A stretch of DNA of 41,755 nucleotides from positions 1 to 41,755 of the forward strand of contig JAMOQH010000100.1 of the NCBI GenBank assembly GCA_027064085.1, written 5' to 3'. Within the stretch, counting starts at the first letter, position 1; every line of letters starts with the position of its first letter. This DNA comes from a bacterium (lineage in GTDB: Bacteria > UBP6 > JAFGXH01). The translations under genes were made by a program, and so were the position numbers. The notes beneath the pieces are model-generated. The model saw only the letters and a program-made list of their open reading frames with translations. It did not search any database and was not told the DNA's origin. Below, piece by piece: positions 15,433 to 24,774 of the stretch.

Positions 15433-17769
15433 ATGAAGTACTTGAAACAATTAATACAAAAAGACAATTTTGATTCAATTAAAGAAATGAAAGAATTTTT
15501 TATACACTATTCAGAAGAACTTGAGAAAAAGAATGAAGAAGCATTTAATAGTTTTTTAATTGAAAACAAAATAGAATATAAAAATTTAAATGAATTAACA
15601 ATTATTCTTAATGAAATGATTTTAAAAATAGAAGAAGCTATTCAGGAAGAGTTATTTATTACCTCATTTTCAGAAGAAGACTCAATAAGGAAGATTTTTT
15701 TCTTTATGAATTGCTATATTGATCCATATCATGGGCTTTATATAAAAGAAGAAGCTGTTAAAAGAATAGTAATGGATAACCCTCTCTTATTTGTAAAAAG
15801 GGAAATCGGTGATGATTTATATCAGCATTATCTTGACACTAACCCAATATTACTAATGGCAATAGGTAGATTTTCAGAAGAAAAATCTTGGAACTATAGA
15901 ACAGTTTTATCTATAAAAAAATTGACCCTTAATGATTTTGAATTAAGAGAAAATGATATAGTTATAATAAAACACAATGTTTTTACTAAAACAGTTCAAA
16001 AAATTATAGATAAAAAATGTTTTAATACTCATGATAAATTATTGGGTGTACACATAGTAACAACTTTACCGAAAAATTTTGACTTAAAAGGTAAAGCTCC
16101 AATACTCAGAACTGTTACTAAAATGATACATTATCATAAAGAAATGGAATTATTTAATAAAGGATTTAAATATATTAGCCAAAATTATCCCAAAGTATTT
16201 ACCAATAAAGTACATAAAATATTAAAATCACATATCTATGAAGATAATGCTCCTTTATTTAATACTAATGATGTAATTGAAGGGCTAGCAAATAGATATA
16301 TAGATAAGCAAATTTTTAAAATGGTGGAGGATTTTCCCGAACTTAAAAAATGGGCAAAGGTACATGATATAACTCATTTACTTGATGGAGAAGCATTTTC
16401 TTTATCACTTTGGAGATTAACATCTTGGAATTTAGGTGGTTCTCTTGAACATACCATAAAAATGTACAGAGATGATATAATTGCTGACATGCTAATAAAA
16501 TATTACAGTGAGGAAGAAGTTGTTAATGGCGTAATTATTTCATTTTTAGATTCTAGCAATAATGTATATGAATCTATAAAAAGAATACATTATAATAATT
16601 TATTTAAAGACTTTAAACTACCAGAAATTAAAGAAGCTATTATTTTGCATCATAATGATGCAGATGGTATTTCTTCGGGTTTTATTATAAACAGTGTCTT
16701 AAATGAATTGGGTGTTAAAACATATAGATATTCTTTAGAAATTATGTTTCCACATGCAATTGATATTATTTTAAAACAATATGGGGGTATTCCTATTTTT
16801 ATTGTTGATTTGGGAACGCAGATTGTAAGTAAATTTGTGAAAGATGATATAGAAAATGAGATAATTATTATTGACCATCATAAGTATGATTGTACTAGAA
16901 AAGTTCCTGAAAATGTACATATTTTTAATCCAAGAACCTATGGTATTGATGCTGATTTTGAAGGAAGTTCAAGTATTAATGCTCACAGATTTGCTTTGTC
17001 ATTAATTGATAATTTTAAGTATTCATCAATTGGTTTAATTGGAGCTATTGGTGATGGTATGTATAAAAGGAATAAAAATAATTTTATAGGCTTAGATGCA
17101 ATAGTTTTAGCTGGTGCTGAAAATTATGGAGATTTAAAATTTAAAAATAATAATTATTGGTTACAAATTGTTGCTAAAGAAATAGAATTTACTGAATTTG
17201 TAAGAAAATATATTAATGTGCTAGGTTCTGTTGGTTATGAATCAGGAGGAATTAACCTCGCATTTCAACTTTTAGAAAAGAAAATACCTATTATGGATCC
17301 AAGAATTTCACATATAAGAAATCTTAAAAGAAGAAAATATGAAGAAGTCATAAAATACTTCATAAGTTCAGGTTTTGAAGAAGGTAAAAACTATTATTCC
17401 TTTAATGTATATGATAAATTTTCTCCTATGGGTGTTAAAGAAATAGGTAATTTTTTAGATAGTGTTATTTATAATAAAGAAGTTGAATTAAAAGATGATA
17501 AATACCTTTTTGGTGCCCAAAAAGTTATGCCAGTCAAAGGAATAGGTGAAGTTGTAAATGTTGAATCATTAAAATTATCAATGAGAGTAGGAAAAGGGCT
17601 TGTTGATAAAATTAAAAAAGGAGAATTACCTGATCTTGCAGAGATTTCAAATCAATTTGAAAATATTCCTGGTGGAATACATGCTCTCAGTGCAGCTGTA
17701 ATTATTCCTGTTACTGAATACCAAAATGTTTTAAATAAGATAGATGATTTTATTAGTAATTATAGCTAA
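15433..17769 (+). CDS. DHH-family phosphoesterase with an unrecognised N-terminal half
   Basis: A 778-residue soluble protein. The C-terminal half is a DHH/DHHA1 phosphoesterase: HHNDADG at residues 406-412 (metal ligands), FIVDLG, IIIIDHHKYD with the DHH triad at 481-483, and a GGIHALSAAVI DHHA1-type end that binds substrate. Such enzymes are RecJ-like nucleases, oligoribonucleases or cyclic-dinucleotide hydrolases. The N-terminal 390 residues are helical with a central beta-rich stretch and match nothing I recognise. Substrate cannot be named. It sits alone between the thioredoxin gene and aspS, with its own promoter. Possible roles are DNA repair or nucleotide-signal turnover, both inference. 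Confidence 0.8.
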   Translation: MKYLKQLIQKDNFDSIKEMKEFFIHYSEELEKKNEEAFNSFLIENKIEYKNLNELTIILNEMILKIEEAIQEELFITSFSEEDSIRKIFFFMNCYIDPYHGLYIKEEAVKRIVMDNPLLFVKREIGDDLYQHYLDTNPILLMAIGRFSEEKSWNYRTVLSIKKLTLNDFELRENDIVIIKHNVFTKTVQKIIDKKCFNTHDKLLGVHIVTTLPKNFDLKGKAPILRTVTKMIHYHKEMELFNKGFKYISQNYPKVFTNKVHKILKSHIYEDNAPLFNTNDVIEGLANRYIDKQIFKMVEDFPELKKWAKVHDITHLLDGEAFSLSLWRLTSWNLGGSLEHTIKMYRDDIIADMLIKYYSEEEVVNGVIISFLDSSNNVYESIKRIHYNNLFKDFKLPEIKEAIILHHNDADGISSGFIINSVLNELGVKTYRYSLEIMFPHAIDIILKQYGGIPIFIVDLGTQIVSKFVKDDIENEIIIIDHHKYDCTRKVPENVHIFNPRTYGIDADFEGSSSINAHRFALSLIDNFKYSSIGLIGAIGDGMYKRNKNNFIGLDAIVLAGAENYGDLKFKNNNYWLQIVAKEIEFTEFVRKYINVLGSVGYESGGINLAFQLLEKKIPIMDPRISHIRNLKRRKYEEVIKYFISSGFEEGKNYYSFNVYDKFSPMGVKEIGNFLDSVIYNKEVELKDDKYLFGAQKVMPVKGIGEVVNVESLKLSMRVGKGLVDKIKKGELPDLAEISNQFENIPGGIHALSAAVIIPVTEYQNVLNKIDDFISNYS

Positions 17770-17773
17770 AATC

Positions 17774-17782
17774 TGTTATAAT
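17774..17782 (+). promoter_or_regulatory. Extended -10 promoter of aspS
   Basis: TGTTATAAT is an extended -10; no good -35 is visible. Downstream, TCCCT (17786-17790) could pair with AGGGA (17806-17810) and hide the AAGGGAGAG ribosome site. Confidence 0.45.
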
Positions 17783-17816
17783 CCTTCCCTAATTTAGATT
17801 TTGTAAGGGAGAGATA

Positions 17817-19592
17817 ATGCAAAACGATTTTTTCTTAAAAAGAACACATACTTGTGCTGAGTTAAATAAAAATAATATTGGAGAAATTGTAGTTTTAAAC
17901 GGATGGGTAAAAGATACCCGTAATTTAGGACAGTTGTTTTTTGTAACTTTAAGAGATAGATATGGTTTAACTCAAATAGTATTTGATATTGAAAAATCAG
18001 AACTTTATGAACAAGCAAAAATTCTAAGAGCAGAAACCGTTATTTCTATTAAAGGTGAAGTAATTAGCCGTGGAGAAAACATTAATAAAAAGATGAAAAC
18101 AGGTGAAATAGAAGTTAATGTTTTAGAAATGGAAATTTTGAGTATGGCTGATATTCCTCCATTTGTGGTTGGAGACTTTGTTGGAGTTAGTGAAGCTATG
18201 AGACTTGAATATCGTTATCTTGACCTCAGAAGAGATAGTGTTAAAGATACTCTCATATTAAGACATAAAGTAACAACCGCTGTAAGAGAATATTTAAATG
18301 AAGCAGGTTTTCTTGATATTGAAACACCTATTTTAACAAAATCAACACCAGAAGGGGCAAGAGATTATTTAGTTCCGAGCCGTGTTAATAAAGGTTGTTA
18401 TTATGCACTCCCTCAGAGTCCTCAGGTATTTAAACAAATTTTAATGATTTCTGGTTATGACAAATATTATCAGATTGCAAAGTGCTTCAGAGATGAAGAC
18501 CTTAGAGCTGACCGTCAGCCTGAATTTACACAAATAGATATAGAAATGAGTTTTATAACTCCAGAAGATATTTATAGCAACACAGAAAATATGATGAAAA
18601 GAGTTTTTAAGCAGGCTAAAAATATAGATATTGAAATACCATTTCCAAGAATGAGTTATCACGAGGCAATGGATAAATATGGTAGCGATAAACCCGATTT
18701 AAGATTTGGTTTACAATTACAAAATTTATCGGAAATATTTAAAAATACTGATTTTTCTGTTTTTAAACCTGCAGAAGGAAAATATTTAAAGGGTATAGTA
18801 GTAGAAAATTCAGCATCATTTTCAAGAAAGAAAATAGATAAATTAACAGATGCTGCAAAAATTTATGGAGCAAAAGGACTAGCTTGGATTAAATTTAAAG
18901 ATGGAGCTTTTAGTGGGCCTGTTGCTAAATTTTTAAAAGATGCTGAGAAACAACAATTGATAGAAAAATTTAATTTAACAGATAATGTTATATTTATTGT
19001 TTCTGATAATTATAAAGTTACTCATGATGCCTTATCTGCAGTTAGGCTAGAGGTTGCTAAAGAATTAGGCTTAATAAATGAGGATGATTTTAAATTTGTA
19101 TGGGTTACTGATTTTCCTATGTTTGAATGGGGAGAAGAGGCTGGTAGATATACCGCAATGCACCATCCTTTTACAGCTCCGTTTCCAGAACATGTTGAGT
19201 TACTTGAAGATAATACATCTAAGAATGCAGAAAAAATTCTTTCACTTTCCTATGATTTAGCCTTAAATGGAGTTGAATTGGGCGGAGGAAGTATAAGAAT
19301 TCATAATTCAGATGTTCAAGAAAAAGTTTTTAGATTTTTAGGTATTGGAAAAGAAGAAGCTGAGCAAAAATTTGGATTTTTATTAAAAGCTCTAAGATAT
19401 GGTACTCCTCCTCATGGTGGAATTGCATTTGGTTTAGATAGGTTTGTAATGTTATTAAGTAAAAGTGCAGAATCAATCAGGGATGTAATTGCATTTCCTA
19501 AAAACCTTAAAGCAGTTTGTTTACTTACAGATGCTCCCTCAGAAGTAGCAACAGAACAACTAGATGAATTGGGGATTGAATTAAAAAAATAA
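17817..19592 (+). CDS. aspS: Aspartyl-tRNA synthetase (bacterial type)
   Basis: Class II synthetase that charges tRNA-Asp in the cytoplasm. The 591-residue length is the bacterial type with the GAD insertion. Seen: N-terminal OB-fold anticodon domain (NGWVKDTRNLGQLFFVTLRD); motif 2 region with QSPQVFKQILM and FRDEDLRADRQPEFTQIDIEMSF; the GAD insert in the middle; and motif 3 GLDRFVMLL near the end. The start ATG follows AAGGGAGAG. Whether it also charges tRNA-Asn (non-discriminating form) cannot be told by eye. It converges with the RNase gene 24 bases away. Confidence 0.96.
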   Translation: MQNDFFLKRTHTCAELNKNNIGEIVVLNGWVKDTRNLGQLFFVTLRDRYGLTQIVFDIEKSELYEQAKILRAETVISIKGEVISRGENINKKMKTGEIEVNVLEMEILSMADIPPFVVGDFVGVSEAMRLEYRYLDLRRDSVKDTLILRHKVTTAVREYLNEAGFLDIETPILTKSTPEGARDYLVPSRVNKGCYYALPQSPQVFKQILMISGYDKYYQIAKCFRDEDLRADRQPEFTQIDIEMSFITPEDIYSNTENMMKRVFKQAKNIDIEIPFPRMSYHEAMDKYGSDKPDLRFGLQLQNLSEIFKNTDFSVFKPAEGKYLKGIVVENSASFSRKKIDKLTDAAKIYGAKGLAWIKFKDGAFSGPVAKFLKDAEKQQLIEKFNLTDNVIFIVSDNYKVTHDALSAVRLEVAKELGLINEDDFKFVWVTDFPMFEWGEEAGRYTAMHHPFTAPFPEHVELLEDNTSKNAEKILSLSYDLALNGVELGGGSIRIHNSDVQEKVFRFLGIGKEEAEQKFGFLLKALRYGTPPHGGIAFGLDRFVMLLSKSAESIRDVIAFPKNLKAVCLLTDAPSEVATEQLDELGIELKK

Positions 19593-19616
19593 AGCCTTTT
19601 TCAACTACTGTATTTC

Positions 19617-21491
19617 TTATAAAATTTTACCATATAACTCTAGTTTAGGGATATTTACATCTGTAATTTTTATCTTTAATTCTGTATCGAGTTCTAATGA
19701 CTTAACATTATGAACTTTTGCATCTATTGCTAATTCTGGTATCATTACTATTCCCTTTCCATTTCTTTTATCCATTAATATTCCATCAAATTCTTTATTG
19801 CTAAAATATTTTATATAAAATAACTTCCAATGTTTAGCACTTAAACGGCTAGCAGTAGTCGCATTTCGTGAAGTAAATTCAGCTTCCGTCATTCTTTCTT
19901 CCATTTCTTTAGAAGCTATAATTTCTTTGTTAGCTAAAAATGCTCTTATTTGCTGATGAACTAATAAGTCGGAGTATCTTCTTAATGGGCTAGTAACTCT
20001 AGTATATTTATCTAATCCTAAGCCATAATGTTTTCCTCCAGCTAAAGTTAGTTTTGATTTTTGAAATGTTTTTAAATATGCAAGCATTTCTGATAATGTT
20101 TTTGGGTCTTTTATTTCTAAAGGCTCATTTTGAGTAACAAAAGGAGCTGGAATATTGTTAATACTAAGCCAATCAGCAACTGCTTCACCTGTTAATAACA
20201 TGGAGTTACTAACCATTTCTCTACTAGGAGAATTTTCAATTTTATTTATGTATATTTCTAATTCAGGAGTATTTTCTTTACTATTTATTTGTAAGATACT
20301 ATTTTTAAAAAATTCATTTTTAGAGTTAACTATAATATCTGTTTCAGGCAAATTTATATCTCTTGAACCATTTAGTTTTCTTCTTTCATAAAATCTATTG
20401 ATAATAGAATTAATACTAGAAAATGGCTCTTGCTTCATTAAATCATCAACTTTATTATAAGAAATACGAATTACTTTAACTAAACTGGGAGTAATCTCCT
20501 CACAAAACGGCTTCCCTTCATCATTTACCTTAATTTTAAATGATAATGCAGGAGATATTTCTTGTAAGCCTAGCCCTAATTGTTCAACTATTTTATGAGG
20601 AATCATATTTACAACTTTTTCAGGTAAATAGAGGCTAGAGCCCCTTCCTCTTGATTCTAAATCTAATTCTGAATTTGGATTAATAAGGCTTGCAACATCA
20701 GCAATATGAACCCATAGATATTCTCCGTCTAAGCTAATTGCATCATCTGGGTCTTTAGTATTTTCAGAGTCAATAGCATAAGTTTCTAAATGAGTTAAAT
20801 CTTTACGGTTTTCTGTGGGTAAATTAGGAATATTAAAATTAGGAGCATTTAAACTACAATTAAGCCTTTTAGGATATGGATTTACTGTTTCATTCCAAAC
20901 ATTTAAGTCTAATAATAATTTATGAGCTTTTTTAGGGTTTATTTCAATGTTTAAAGCTTTCATAGTTTTATTACTTGTACTTTTATCTAATGCAACTTGT
21001 TCAATTTCTTTTAATTTTATTAAATCACTTTCAATAATAGTGCGTTCTTTTACTCTTTTTAGATAATCATTCCAATTTTTAGTTTCTTGCTCTTTTTCAT
21101 TTTGTTTAGTGATTATTCCTTCTATATATTCTTTAGAATTAGAACTTATATTATTTATTTCTCCTGAAAAATATATGCCTTTCTGAACTATAATCCAAGT
21201 TTTATATACAGCATTACAAGAATTTTCATTAAATATTAATTCTGACAAATCATTAATATCAACAGTTTCTCCTTCTAATAATTCAAGAGCTGATTCTATA
21301 TCTGCATTTAAGTTTTCTTCTAATTCTTTTAAATTTTTAATATTAGAGCATAAAAATATTATATCTTTTTCTCTTACCTTTTTAATTTTTTTGTTTTGTA
21401 ATTCTATAGTAATTTTATCATTTTGTATATTAGTAATCATTGCAGGTGAACTGTGGTATATAACCAAGCTTCCTTCTTTGTAGTTACTCAT
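19617..21491 (-). CDS. RNase II/R-family 3'-5' exoribonuclease
   Basis: Processive single-strand RNA-degrading enzyme, 624 residues, cytoplasmic. The N-terminal about 230 residues hold a small SH3/OB-like domain (GSLVIYHSSPAMITNI) and helices, not the two classical cold-shock domains of E. coli RNase II. The catalytic RNB domain begins at about residue 235, with AIDSENTKDPDDAISLD (Asp241, Asp247, Asp249, Asp250 as Mg ligands). YSDLLVHQQIRAFL and the R/S-rich segments characteristic of the family follow. The S1 domain at the end is short. This form resembles the RNB proteins of cyanobacteria and chloroplasts more than Rnb or Rnr of E. coli. GGAGAAA precedes the ATG. It is third in a minus-strand set after the aldehyde dehydrogenase and barrel-like genes. 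Confidence 0.87.
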   Translation of the reverse strand: MSNYKEGSLVIYHSSPAMITNIQNDKITIELQNKKIKKVREKDIIFLCSNIKNLKELEENLNADIESALELLEGETVDINDLSELIFNENSCNAVYKTWIIVQKGIYFSGEINNISSNSKEYIEGIITKQNEKEQETKNWNDYLKRVKERTIIESDLIKLKEIEQVALDKSTSNKTMKALNIEINPKKAHKLLLDLNVWNETVNPYPKRLNCSLNAPNFNIPNLPTENRKDLTHLETYAIDSENTKDPDDAISLDGEYLWVHIADVASLINPNSELDLESRGRGSSLYLPEKVVNMIPHKIVEQLGLGLQEISPALSFKIKVNDEGKPFCEEITPSLVKVIRISYNKVDDLMKQEPFSSINSIINRFYERRKLNGSRDINLPETDIIVNSKNEFFKNSILQINSKENTPELEIYINKIENSPSREMVSNSMLLTGEAVADWLSINNIPAPFVTQNEPLEIKDPKTLSEMLAYLKTFQKSKLTLAGGKHYGLGLDKYTRVTSPLRRYSDLLVHQQIRAFLANKEIIASKEMEERMTEAEFTSRNATTASRLSAKHWKLFYIKYFSNKEFDGILMDKRNGKGIVMIPELAIDAKVHNVKSLELDTELKIKITDVNIPKLELYGKIL

Positions 21492-21541
21492 AAGTTTCTC
21501 CGAATTATTATTTTTTATTCTTTTTTTTTTTTATTCAAGAT

Positions 21542-22054
21542 TTATTCTTCTGTTTCAAAGATAAAATTAAATCTAACTCCTAATAAAAAATAAGCGTTGA
21601 ATATTTCATCATATTTATTTAAAGCTGTTTCATATCTAAAAAAAACTGATATTGAATGTTCCCAGTCTATCAGATAGGACAATGCAAAGCCTCCATAAAT
21701 ATTAATTGAAAAGAAGTTGTCATTTAATTCATAGTTGTTTAATAGAGTTCCGCTAAATCCAGCTTCAAAAAGTGGGACGAGCCTTAGTATGTCCAAGTTA
21801 TAACTTACGCCTGTATAAAAATTTATAATATCATATTTTTCAATACTAAAATGTTTACTATAGTCCAAACTTGATGTTACACCCCAAAAATCATTTAAGT
21901 TATAAACTGCATTAACTCCAAATCCTACGCCATGAGAGTAGTCTTCATTTTTTAAATATCCCGAATAACTAACCTGTGGCCCAACTTCCCATGAGCCTTC
22001 TTCTGCATAAATTAATGTAGAAAATATTAAAAATATTGTAATTATTTTAATCAT
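21542..22054 (-). CDS. Small exported beta-barrel-like outer-membrane protein
   Basis: A 170-residue protein with signal peptide MIKIITIFLIFSTLIYA cleaved before EEGS. The mature part is about eight alternating amphipathic strands rich in Tyr, Phe and Gly (GPQVSYSGYL, GFGVNAVYNL, FYTGVSYNL, FFSINIYGGFAL), as in 8-strand OmpA/OmpW-like barrels. No named family was recognised. AGGGG precedes the ATG. It is 10 bases downstream of the dehydrogenase gene and 50 bases upstream of the RNase gene, so it is probably co-transcribed with both. Confidence 0.7.
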   Translation of the reverse strand: MIKIITIFLIFSTLIYAEEGSWEVGPQVSYSGYLKNEDYSHGVGFGVNAVYNLNDFWGVTSSLDYSKHFSIEKYDIINFYTGVSYNLDILRLVPLFEAGFSGTLLNNYELNDNFFSINIYGGFALSYLIDWEHSISVFFRYETALNKYDEIFNAYFLLGVRFNFIFETEE

Positions 22055-22064
22055 TATTCCCCTA

Positions 22065-23477
22065 TTATCGAAAAATTACAGTTTTAATTTCGGCAAATTC
22101 TTTTATAGCGTATTTTAAGCCTTCTCGGCCTCTTCCAGAGCCCTTTATTCCACCATAAGGTTGTTTGTCAACTCTAAAAGTAGGGTAATCATTTATAATT
22201 ACCCCTCCAACCTCAAATTCTTCAATGGCTTTACCTATAAGTCTATAACTATCAGAAAAAAGTGCTGCTTGAAGTCCGTATTTATTGTTGTTTATTAAAC
22301 CAACTACTTCTTCAAAGTTTTCATATTCTCTTAATAACACAATAGGAGAAAATGCTTCTTCGGAGTTTAAAAGTAGGTTATCTTCTTTACTTTCTATAAT
22401 TGTAGGGGTGATTAAATTATTTTCAATATTTGGTTCTAGTAATATATTTGATTTCTTTACAACTGCATCATGGTAAAATCTATTAAATTTTTTAACTCCA
22501 ACAGAGTCTATTAGAGATGAGCATAATACTGATTCATCTAATGGATTACCAACTTTAATGTTTTTGGATTCTTCCAAAAACAGAGCTTTAAACCTATTGT
22601 AAACTTCTTTATGAACAAAAACTCTTTGCACAGAGATACATATTTGTCCACTATATGCAAATGCTCCAATTGCTGCTCTATTAGCTGCTTTTTTCAAATC
22701 GGCTGTTTTGTCAACAACCATTGTTGCTATTCCACCTAATTCAAGTAATACTTTTTTATTGTAAGCTAGTTTACTTATTATGTCTCCAACGGCATCACTT
22801 CCCGTAAAAGATATGATTTTAACATTTTTATCCTCTATTATTTGTTTTGCAATATCATTATCAGATGGCAAAACCTGAATTAACCCCCTTGGAAAATCAA
22901 GTTCTTGAACAATTTCAGCAAATTTAATTGCAGTTAAAGGGGTTTGTTGAGGAGGTTTTATAATTACCGGTGCCCCTATTGCTAAAGCTGGTGCAATCTT
23001 ATGTAACATTAAATTAAGAGGAAAATTAAAAGGAGATATAGAATAAACAATACCCATAGGCTCATATTTTACTATAGACTTTGTATTATTAACATTTTTA
23101 TCAATTTCTAAATCAAGATATTCTCCTTCAATTCTTGTTGATTCTTCTGCTGCTTCTTTTAGTGTAATTAACGCTCTTTCAACTTCTCCTCTTGCAAGTC
23201 TGATTGGTTTTGCTGATTCTATTGATATTAATTTAGCGAGAGTTTCTTTGTTTTTAGCAATTTCTAATGCTAATTTTAATAATCTTTTTTTTCTTATAAA
23301 GCTTGGTTCTCTTTTTGAAATAATAAAAGCCCTTTGAGCAAACAATAATGCTTTTTTTGCCTGCTCTGCTGTGGCAAGAGATATTTCTTTAATTGTTTTT
23401 TGGGTAAATGGGTCTTTTATTTCTGATTTTATATTTGACTCTAAAAATTCATTTCCAATGAATATTGTTTTACTCAT
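22065..23477 (-). CDS. NAD(P)-dependent aldehyde dehydrogenase
   Basis: Oxidises an aldehyde to the acid, cytoplasmic, 470 residues. Seen: SPFNFPLNLMLHKIAPALA (the N-terminal Asn of the active site), the coenzyme Lys in IIKPPQQTP, FTGSDAVG, LELGG with general-base Glu246, GQICIS with catalytic Cys280, and the EEAFSPIV C-terminal block. The sequence is nearest to the lactaldehyde/GapN-like group, but the substrate cannot be fixed. The start is the ATG at 23477, 6 bases after GGAG; the longer frame begins at a TTG within that site. It leads a minus-strand operon with the barrel-like and RNase genes and is divergent from the radical SAM gene. Confidence 0.9.
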   Translation of the reverse strand: MSKTIFIGNEFLESNIKSEIKDPFTQKTIKEISLATAEQAKKALLFAQRAFIISKREPSFIRKKRLLKLALEIAKNKETLAKLISIESAKPIRLARGEVERALITLKEAAEESTRIEGEYLDLEIDKNVNNTKSIVKYEPMGIVYSISPFNFPLNLMLHKIAPALAIGAPVIIKPPQQTPLTAIKFAEIVQELDFPRGLIQVLPSDNDIAKQIIEDKNVKIISFTGSDAVGDIISKLAYNKKVLLELGGIATMVVDKTADLKKAANRAAIGAFAYSGQICISVQRVFVHKEVYNRFKALFLEESKNIKVGNPLDESVLCSSLIDSVGVKKFNRFYHDAVVKKSNILLEPNIENNLITPTIIESKEDNLLLNSEEAFSPIVLLREYENFEEVVGLINNNKYGLQAALFSDSYRLIGKAIEEFEVGGVIINDYPTFRVDKQPYGGIKGSGRGREGLKYAIKEFAEIKTVIFR

Positions 23478-23506
23478 ATCAGTCTCCAAGAAAGATAATA
23501 AATCTG

Positions 23507-23535
23507 ATTATATTGCTTTTGGAATAAAAGGTCAA
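23507..23535 (-). promoter_or_regulatory. Promoter of the aldehyde dehydrogenase operon
   Basis: Reading leftward, TTGACC, 17 bp, perfect TATAAT. Confidence 0.65.
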
Positions 23536-23556
23536 AGTTTTTTAGTTTTTTATTCT

Positions 23557-23584
23557 TGCAATAGAAAACAAATAATCTTATATT
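23557..23584 (+). promoter_or_regulatory. Promoter of the radical SAM gene
   Basis: TTGCAA, 16 bp, TATATT. It is back to back with the dehydrogenase promoter, with their -35 boxes about 21 bases apart. Confidence 0.5.
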
Positions 23585-23624
23585 GGTATAAGTTTACTTA
23601 TTGTTAGGTATTAGAAGGATTGTT

Positions 23625-24698
23625 ATGAGCATGTTAGATAAATTAGAAAGAAAGTTAGCAAAAAAAAGAATACCACTAGGGGTTACTTTTGAAGTTACTA
23701 AAAAATGTAATTTAGATTGCATACATTGCTATGTTGACCATTTTGATATAGAAAAGGAATTAACAATTGAAGAACAAAAAGATATAATAGATCAATTATA
23801 CGATATGGGAGTAGTTTATATCACATTTTCAGGAGGAGAACTTTTTACCAAAAAAGGTGTTTGGGAGCTTTTTGAACATACTAGAAGTAAGAAAATGGGA
23901 TTTAAAATTATAACCAGTGCAACTACGCTAACAAAATCAGATATGGATAGATTAAAAGAATTAGGGATATTAGAAGTAGGGATATCTATTTATTCACATA
24001 AAAATGAAATTCATGATTTAGTAACTAGAAAACAGGGCTCGCTTAAAAAAAGTTTGGCTGCTGCTAAGTATTTAGGAGAAATAGGAGTCGTAACTGTTTC
24101 TAAAACAATAATTATGACTTTAAATAAAAATGATATTATTGATATCTATAATACTGTTAAAAGTATAAAAATGATACCTACTTTTGATTTGACAATTATT
24201 GATGCAGAAAATAATGTAAGAAACTCTAAAAAATATGCCTTATCTCAAAATGAGATATATGAACTTTTTAAAAATGAAGAGATTGAAAAAATTCTTTTAG
24301 ATAATAAATCAGTAGAAGAATCATATTGTGGTATAAAGAAAGATTTTAAAGATGAAGATTCAAGATGTAACATTGCTAGAGGAGCAATGTGGATAGATTC
24401 TAAAGGTTATGTGTATCCTTGTTTAGTGTATCCAGAGCCTATTGGTTATTTAAAAGAAAACTCATTAAATGAAATATGGTATGAAAGTCAAGAAGTTAAA
24501 GAAATACTTGAGTTAGTTAAATATAAAAACTATAAAGCTTGTCATACTTGCAAAGCCAAGCAATATTGTGATCCTTGTATTGCACTTACTAAACTAGAAA
24601 ACAGAAAAGATAGTTGTAATTCTGCTAGTTATAAGAGAGGATTTGCAACTAAGCAAATTATAGATGAAACTAGTAAAAAAGCTATTATAAAATCTTAA
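23625..24698 (+). CDS. Radical SAM protein with SPASM-like C-terminus
   Basis: A 357-residue cytoplasmic enzyme. FEVTKKCNLDCIHCY carries the [4Fe-4S]/SAM-binding Cys28, Cys32 and Cys35, followed by FSGGELF (SAM-binding GGE). The C-terminal half has about seven further Cys (CNIARGAMW, YVYPCLVYPEP, CHTCKAKQYCDPC), arranged like a SPASM auxiliary-cluster domain. SPASM enzymes usually modify peptides or proteins (PqqE, sactionine or sulfatase maturases) or help make cofactors. I found no small precursor peptide in the gap upstream or downstream. The start is the ATG at 23625, 5 bases after AGAAGGA. The next gene encodes a Cys-rich lipoprotein under its own promoter. Confidence 0.85.
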   Translation: MSMLDKLERKLAKKRIPLGVTFEVTKKCNLDCIHCYVDHFDIEKELTIEEQKDIIDQLYDMGVVYITFSGGELFTKKGVWELFEHTRSKKMGFKIITSATTLTKSDMDRLKELGILEVGISIYSHKNEIHDLVTRKQGSLKKSLAAAKYLGEIGVVTVSKTIIMTLNKNDIIDIYNTVKSIKMIPTFDLTIIDAENNVRNSKKYALSQNEIYELFKNEEIEKILLDNKSVEESYCGIKKDFKDEDSRCNIARGAMWIDSKGYVYPCLVYPEPIGYLKENSLNEIWYESQEVKEILELVKYKNYKACHTCKAKQYCDPCIALTKLENRKDSCNSASYKRGFATKQIIDETSKKAIIKS

Positions 24699-24724
24699 GT
24701 ATTGATAATTATTATTACAAAATC

Positions 24725-24753
24725 TTGCCTAAAATATTAAAAAAGTATATAAT
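24725..24753 (+). promoter_or_regulatory. Promoter of the Cys-rich lipoprotein operon
   Basis: TTGCCT, 17 bp, perfect TATAAT. GGAGGGG lies just before the ATG. Confidence 0.6.
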
Positions 24754-24774
24754 AGGGATGCTAACGGAGGGGAA

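Noticed and set aside
17771-17816. T-box leader for aspS
   Set aside because: The leader is far too short; only a weak 5-bp pairing near the ribosome site is seen.
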